Source of the DNA: Planococcus ruber
GTDB lineage: Bacteria > Bacillota > Bacilli > Bacillales_A > Planococcaceae
Direction: 5' to 3'
Length of the DNA stretch: 64,000 bases
Assembly: GCF_022819085.1 (NCBI RefSeq)
Contig: NZ_JALHAG010000012.1
Span: 310,001 to 374,000 of the forward strand
Shown: piece by piece, positions 59,543-64,000 of the stretch
Layout: each line of letters starts with the position of its first letter
How positions within the stretch are numbered: the stretch's first letter is position 1
Position numbers and translations under genes: made by a program
Notes under the pieces: generated by a model
Database searches by the model: none
Seen by the model: only the letters and a program-made list of their open reading frames with translations
Told to the model about the DNA's origin: nothing

Positions 59543-59585
59543 AAATAAGGCTTCCGCTTATTCTGGCGGAAGCCTTATTTGTTTA
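59543..59585 (+). terminator. Terminator after the pro-peptide gene
   Basis: Perfect 15-bp stem AAATAAGGCTTCCGC (59543-59557) with GCGGAAGCCTTATTT (59566-59580). Confidence 0.92.
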
Positions 59586-59600
59586 TAAAGATAAAAATGG

Positions 59601-59610
59601 CTAATTACCT
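59601..59610. promoter_or_regulatory. CTAATTACCT motif before the c-di-GMP gene
   Basis: Exact copy of the 10-base motif at 56624 upstream of the subtilase, about 90 bases before the start at 59699. Another copy lies inside the regulator coding sequence (59208), so chance cannot be excluded. Confidence 0.25.
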
Positions 59611-59698
59611 ATTTTAATGGATAAAAACAGAATGAGTACAAAATTTAAGGTATAATTATCAAGAATGTTAAGTGACATGTAGGAGATGGAAAAATTTA

Positions 59699-62600
59699 AT
59701 GGCATCATTTAGCCCGTTTTTGATCATATTATCCGTGCTTATAGCAATTTTTTCTTCTTATATTTCTCTCGTTTTAATTGGGAAATTGGCAGATGCAGCT
59801 GTAGAAAAACGTCAAATCTTTGTTTCAGCTGCCAGTGTATTTATGGGCCTTGGCATCTTTACCATGCATCTAATTGGAATGTCTGCTTTCCACACCTATG
59901 GGCAAGCGGATATCTCCTACCACGCGCTTTTGTTATTGGCGTCTTTAGCCATTTCCATTTTGGCATCATCCATCGCTTTTCAAGTGCTGTATAACGGAAA
60001 AGCGACCAAAGTTAATCTGATTTTCAGCAGCGCGATGCTGGGCCTCGGCATTATTTCTGGGCATTACATTGCAATGGCTTCCGTTCAGGGAGATGAAACC
60101 AGCCGGTTGAATTGGGGGTTCTTCATCTTATCGATTGCCGTTGCCCTTCTATTTTCAACAGGGGCAATTCAAATTTTCATGAATTTCAAGCGGCTGAACA
60201 AATTGCTAAGCCGGAAAGCGATAAGTGCGGTTTTATTGGGCATGGCAATTTCCTTGATGCATTATACGGCGATGAACGCAAATATCGTGGATCTGAATTT
60301 TTCTGCGGCGGGTCCCTTCTGGATTTCAGAAATGTATATTTTGAACTTGATCTTTGCCCTGTCAGCAGCGGTTATCGTGCTGGCAATGTTATTTGCCTAT
60401 GCCGATTACCGGACCATCGCCGTCGAAAGCCGGCTGATTGAGGAAATGAAGGAAAGTGAAAACCGGTTTCGGAAACTGGTGGAGTTGTCGCCGGAGCCGA
60501 TTGTTGTTCATAGCGGCGGGAAATTGATTTTTGTAAATGAAGCTTGTTTGAAAATGGTCGGCGTTGAAGACAAGAAACTTGTTTTGGGCAAGTCGATTCT
60601 CGATTTTGTGCCGCCGTCTTTTCAGCCGATTGTCAAAAAGCGGATTCACCATATGATGCAAGGCGGCAATGCGGCTCCGATCGAACAGCAATTCATCAAG
60701 CCGGATGGCACGTTAATTGATGTCGAAGTGACAGGAGTCCAAATGAAGTTTGAGGGCAAACCGGCTATTCAGCTGATTCTTCGCGATATCACGCTGGAAA
60801 AGAAAATCCGGATAGAGCTTGAAACGAGCGAGCAGCGGTATCAGTCGTTGTTCGCTTATAATCCGGACGGCGTGTTTTCGATGGATCACGAAGGCCGGCT
60901 GTTGAATGTTAATGAGGCCATCCTGGATCTTATTGGGTACACAAAAGAAGAGCTGATCGGCACTTCTTTCCAACCGCTCGTAGCTCCGCCGTATTTAACG
61001 GACGCAATTGAGCATTTTAATCAAGCCTTATTAGGATTTACACAGAACTATGAATTGCAATGCATCCGAAAAGACGGGGAATGGATCGACCTCCACATCA
61101 CCAATCTGCCAATCAAAACGGATGGCGAAATCAATGGGGTATACGGTATTGCCAAAAACATCAAAAAAGAAAAAGAAGCTTTGCAGTTGATGGAAGAGAA
61201 CGAAGAGAAATACCGTTCATTATTCGAAAACAATTTAGATGCGGTTTTTGAAATTGCGCTGGACGGATCGTTTAAAAACGTTAATAAACGCGGCGAAGAG
61301 TTAACGGGTTATACCGAAAACGAGCTTAGAAAAATTCCCTTCACCGAATTGATCGCCGAAAATATTTCACGTGTAATCGATGTGTTCGAATTAGCGAAGC
61401 AAGGCAATCCGCTGCAAGCTGAACAGAAGCTTCTGGACAAGGGACACAATGAATTCCTCACGGATTTAAATGTGGTGCCAATCCGCAAACAAGGAGAAGT
61501 GAATGGGGTATTCGCAATTACCCGGGATGTTTCGGAAAAAAAGCAACTGGAAAAAAGAATGAACGAATTGGCCTTTACCGATCAATTGACCGGCCTGCCG
61601 AATCGCCATTGGTTCTATGAAAATCTGGCCAAGACTGCTGAGAAAGCAAAACGATATGACCGGACGCTTGCCGTGATGCTGATTGATTTCGATGATTTTA
61701 AAGGAGTGAATGACCTTTTAGGGCATCAAGGGGGCGACCTTTTCCTAAAAAAAGTATCCGAGCGCATCAAATCTTGTCTGCGTCCGTCTGACCGGTTGTC
61801 TCGGCATGGCGGCGATGAATTCATTGTGGCGTTCGAAAATGTGACTGAGGCTTATATGGACCGCCTGGCTCAGAAAATTTTTGAAGCCATGAAACAGCCT
61901 GTTGAATTATTTGAACATGAAATGATTGTTACGATCAGTATCGGCATCAGCATCCAAAGGGACCGGATGAGCAATGAAGAAACCTTGATCAGGGAAGCGG
62001 ATTTTGCTTTATATTCAGCGAAAGAAAAGGGCAAAAATAATTATCAGTTTTTCACCCAGGACTTAAACCAGAAAGTTGTCCGCAAATACCAAGTGGAAAG
62101 CGCATTGCGAAAAGCTATCGCGAAAGATGAATTCAAACTCCATTACCAGCCGCAAGTAGATCTGCAAACGGAAAAATTAGTCGGACTCGAAGCGCTGCTG
62201 CGTTGGAATCCATCATTCGGTCCGGTTTCTCCCGTTGAATTCATTCCGATAGCGGAAGAGACAGGATTGATCTTGCCGATAGGCGAATGGGTACTGGAAG
62301 AAGCTTGCCGCCAAATCCAGGAATGGAAAGAATGCGGCAAACTGGCAGTCCGGGTATCGGTAAACGTTTCGGCCCGGCAATTCCGGGATTCTCAATTTAA
62401 TCGGAAAGTCGAAGCGCTTTTGAAAAAATACCGAATTGACGCCTCCCAACTGGAAATTGAAATTACGGAAAGCGTCATGATGAATATTGAAGAATCGTCC
62501 AAAGTGATCCGGCAGTTGAGGGAACTCGGCTTGAAAATCGCCATTGATGATTTCGGAGCCGGCTATTCATCGTTGACAGTCATCAAAAACATCGAAATCG

Positions 62601-62845
62601 ATACATTGAAGATTGATAAATCGCTGATTGATGACATGCTTAACAATTCACGGAATCTCTCCATCTTGAAAGCCATTATTTCAGTAGGTAAAGGGCTGGA
62701 TACATTAGTAGTGGTAGAGGGAATCGAAAAGGAAGAACAAGTGGAACTGCTCAAAGGCTTCGGCGTAATTGGCCAAGGCTATTTTTACAGTCGTCCGATG
62801 CCGCCAGCGAAACTGGAAAACGACTGGATAGAAGCGAGCCGCTAA
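59699..62845 (+). CDS. MHYT-PAS-PAS-PAS-GGDEF-EAL c-di-GMP turnover protein
   Basis: A 1048-residue membrane signalling enzyme. Seven N-terminal helices form an MHYT sensor (about 1-240; the repeated motif appears as IFTMHLIGMSAFH, GHYIAMASV and LMHYTAMNA, proposed metal-binding His/Met sets). Three PAS domains (about 250-370, 375-500, 505-625) precede a diguanylate cyclase domain with intact RHGGDEF (near 710) and a phosphodiesterase domain with intact VGLEALLRW and IDDFGAGYSS. Both catalytic sites look complete, so the net direction cannot be told. Start ATG 59699, 13 bases from GGAG; GTG 59672 is an alternative. Own promoter region and terminator. Confidence 0.9.
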   Translation: MASFSPFLIILSVLIAIFSSYISLVLIGKLADAAVEKRQIFVSAASVFMGLGIFTMHLIGMSAFHTYGQADISYHALLLLASLAISILASSIAFQVLYNGKATKVNLIFSSAMLGLGIISGHYIAMASVQGDETSRLNWGFFILSIAVALLFSTGAIQIFMNFKRLNKLLSRKAISAVLLGMAISLMHYTAMNANIVDLNFSAAGPFWISEMYILNLIFALSAAVIVLAMLFAYADYRTIAVESRLIEEMKESENRFRKLVELSPEPIVVHSGGKLIFVNEACLKMVGVEDKKLVLGKSILDFVPPSFQPIVKKRIHHMMQGGNAAPIEQQFIKPDGTLIDVEVTGVQMKFEGKPAIQLILRDITLEKKIRIELETSEQRYQSLFAYNPDGVFSMDHEGRLLNVNEAILDLIGYTKEELIGTSFQPLVAPPYLTDAIEHFNQALLGFTQNYELQCIRKDGEWIDLHITNLPIKTDGEINGVYGIAKNIKKEKEALQLMEENEEKYRSLFENNLDAVFEIALDGSFKNVNKRGEELTGYTENELRKIPFTELIAENISRVIDVFELAKQGNPLQAEQKLLDKGHNEFLTDLNVVPIRKQGEVNGVFAITRDVSEKKQLEKRMNELAFTDQLTGLPNRHWFYENLAKTAEKAKRYDRTLAVMLIDFDDFKGVNDLLGHQGGDLFLKKVSERIKSCLRPSDRLSRHGGDEFIVAFENVTEAYMDRLAQKIFEAMKQPVELFEHEMIVTISIGISIQRDRMSNEETLIREADFALYSAKEKGKNNYQFFTQDLNQKVVRKYQVESALRKAIAKDEFKLHYQPQVDLQTEKLVGLEALLRWNPSFGPVSPVEFIPIAEETGLILPIGEWVLEEACRQIQEWKECGKLAVRVSVNVSARQFRDSQFNRKVEALLKKYRIDASQLEIEITESVMMNIEESSKVIRQLRELGLKIAIDDFGAGYSSLTVIKNIEIDTLKIDKSLIDDMLNNSRNLSILKAIISVGKGLDTLVVVEGIEKEEQVELLKGFGVIGQGYFYSRPMPPAKLENDWIEASR

Positions 62846-62857
62846 AAAATGAACAAG

Positions 62858-62888
62858 AAAGCTCCAGCAGATGCTGGAGCTTTTTATA
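62858..62888 (+). terminator. Terminator after the GGDEF-EAL gene
   Basis: AAAGCTCCAGC-AGAT-GCTGGAGCTTT and T run. Confidence 0.92.
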
Positions 62889-62903
62889 TAGAAGAAAAAG
62901 TTT

Positions 62904-62984
62904 GAATATTCTATGACAAAATATTCATTTGAGTGAATAAAAATTTTTAATTCATTGAATTGTTTAAAAATTGCTCTATAATGA
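62904..62984 (+). promoter_or_regulatory. ilvD promoter with upstream inverted repeat
   Basis: TTGAAT, 16-base spacer, TATAAT (62957-62984). Upstream an inverted repeat GAATATT-N9-AATATTC (62904-62926) may bind a regulator; branched-chain genes of Bacillales are often CodY targets, but the match to the CodY box is poor. Confidence 0.55.
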
Positions 62985-63008
62985 GTAAAAAGAAAGGATA
63001 GATGTCTA

Positions 63009-64000
63009 ATGAAAAAGGATTTGCGCATCAAGAGTAAAGTATTCAGCGAAGGGGCCATGAAAGCGCCGAACCGGGCTATGCTCCGTTCCGTTGGAGTGAC
63101 CGATGAAGATTTTCAAAAACCGATGATTGGGATAGCCAGTACATGGAGTGAAGTGACTCCGTGCAATATACATATTCATGATTTAGCAGTAAGCGCGAAA
63201 AAAGGAGCGAGAGAAGCAGGCGGTGTTCCGTTTATCTTCAACACCATTACCGTTTCAGATGGGATTTCCATGGGAACGGACGGCATGCGCTATTCCTTGC
63301 CCAGCCGCGATGTGATCGCCGATTCGATTGAAACGGTTGTCGGGGCGGAAAATTTGGATGGCTTAGTAGCCATCGGGGGCTGCGATAAAAACATCCCCGG
63401 CTGTTTGATCGCGATTGCCAACTCGGAAGTGCCGGCTGTTTTTGTCTACGGCGGCACCATTGCACCGGGCAAGCATAACGGCGGCGACATTGATATCGTC
63501 TCTGTTTTTGAAGGTGTCGGCCAGCATAATAATGGGGACATTTCGGATGATACTTTGCGTGGAATTGAATGTGCAGCATGCCCTGGAGCCGGTTCATGCG
63601 GTGGGATGTATACGGCGAACACCATGGCTTCGGCCGCAGAAGCCATGGGGATGAGTTTGCCGGGAAGTTCTTCAAACCCGGCGGAAAACAATTTGAAAGC
63701 AGCGGACTGCGAAGCAGCAGGAAGAGCCGTATACAACTTGCTGGAACTGGGCATTTATCCGAAAGACATTATGACTAAAGAAGCGTTTGAAAATGCGATT
63801 ACGGTCGTGATGGCGCTTGGCGGATCCACAAATGCGATTCTCCATTTATTGGCGATTGCCCATGCAATCGAAGTGGATTTGACTATTGACGACTTCAACC
63901 GTTTGCAAAAACAGGTGCCGCATATTGCAGACCTGAAACCAAGCGGACGATTTGTCATGGAAGATTTACATAGAGTGGGCGGGGTTCAAGCTGTAATGAA
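63009..64000 (+). CDS. ilvD: Dihydroxy-acid dehydratase, 5' part (runs off the window)
   Basis: The first 330 codons of IlvD, the Fe-S enzyme that dehydrates 2,3-dihydroxy-acids in valine, leucine and isoleucine synthesis. The frame is open to the window end. Recognisable are the N-terminal [21 protein letters not shown], cluster-binding cysteines in [14 protein letters not shown] and [19 protein letters not shown], and [20 protein letters not shown] for substrate and magnesium. Start ATG 63009 with AAAGGA about ten bases upstream; the ATG at 63002 runs into a stop. The rest of the ilv-leu pathway presumably follows. Confidence 0.95.
   Translation, partial: MKKDLRIKSKVFSEGAMKAPNRAMLRSVGVTDEDFQKPMIGIASTWSEVTPCNIHIHDLAVSAKKGAREAGGVPFIFNTITVSDGISMGTDGMRYSLPSRDVIADSIETVVGAENLDGLVAIGGCDKNIPGCLIAIANSEVPAVFVYGGTIAPGKHNGGDIDIVSVFEGVGQHNNGDISDDTLRGIECAACPGAGSCGGMYTANTMASAAEAMGMSLPGSSSNPAENNLKAADCEAAGRAVYNLLELGIYPKDIMTKEAFENAITVVMALGGSTNAILHLLAIAHAIEVDLTIDDFNRLQKQVPHIADLKPSGRFVMEDLHRVGGVQAVM

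Noticed and set aside
1..64000. tRNA, rRNA, prophage, transposase or integrase genes
   Set aside because: Looked for on both strands; none recognised.

Overview
The window looks like chromosome from a low-to-mid GC Gram-positive of the Bacillales, most likely Planococcaceae (Planococcus/Planomicrobium-like). The support is indirect: near-perfect AAAGGAGG ribosome binding sites, frequent TTG/GTG starts, a BceRSAB-type module, AdeR-Ald, an RsbR paralogue, cre sites, lipoproteins with Bacillus-style lipoboxes, and a subtilase with the cysteine pair I associate with cold-adapted Bacillus subtilases. I see no rRNA, tRNA, CRISPR array, integrase or insertion sequence. It reads as a mosaic of metabolic and stress genes rather than a mobile island.

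Layout. 0.4-5.6 kb: a MEDS-domain protein, then a two-component system and ABC transporter of the BceRSAB antimicrobial-peptide resistance type. 5.7-7.3 kb (minus): an exported MsrAB methionine sulfoxide reductase with a thioredoxin-like lipoprotein. 7.5-14.2 kb: an old-yellow-enzyme oxidoreductase, a compact ECF sigma-factor operon, two exporters (EamA, AEC) and an LTA-synthase-like sulfatase whose start is disturbed by an 11-base T tract. 14.4 kb: an orphan Imm5-like immunity gene, then two nearly identical terminators around 280 bp of non-coding DNA. 15.4-24.5 kb: a monosaccharide ABC importer (ChvE-MmsA-MmsB) with its own sensor kit (membrane-anchored binding protein, LytS-like kinase, YesN-like regulator) and a second, XylF-like binding protein. 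24.6-34.8 kb: alanine dehydrogenase and AdeR, PPK2, SDR, a sugar-phosphate isomerase beside a decayed LacI gene, GNAT, an RsbR paralogue, an SLH-CAP wall protein and small membrane proteins.

35.0-45.4 kb is one long alpha-glucoside operon: two GH65 phosphorylases, an ABC importer without its own ATPase, a DUF624 protein, a LacI regulator and beta-phosphoglucomutase. It delivers imported disaccharide into glycolysis as beta-glucose-1-phosphate, with a ROK glucokinase (47 kb) and a GH13 alpha-glucosidase (54.9 kb) nearby to handle free glucose and leftover oligosaccharide. Between these lie an XRE-SpoIIAA-like regulator, a small gene family of unknown function, an RNase H-like protein, two aldo/keto reductases, CotF-like proteins, a class V aminotransferase and a PhzF protein.

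The most interesting segment is 56.5-59.6 kb: a secreted subtilase, an XRE-TPR regulator of RRNPP type and, overlapping the regulator stop codon, a 52-codon gene for an exported pro-peptide. This is the architecture of a peptide quorum-sensing pair such as NprR-NprX or PlcR-PapR, here next to a protease. A large MHYT-PAS-GGDEF-EAL c-di-GMP enzyme follows, and a 10-bp motif upstream of the protease also occurs upstream of that gene. The window ends inside ilvD. Several genes are preceded by sigma-B-like promoters, suggesting a general-stress layer over this region. All functional calls rest on motifs read by eye; no database search was run.
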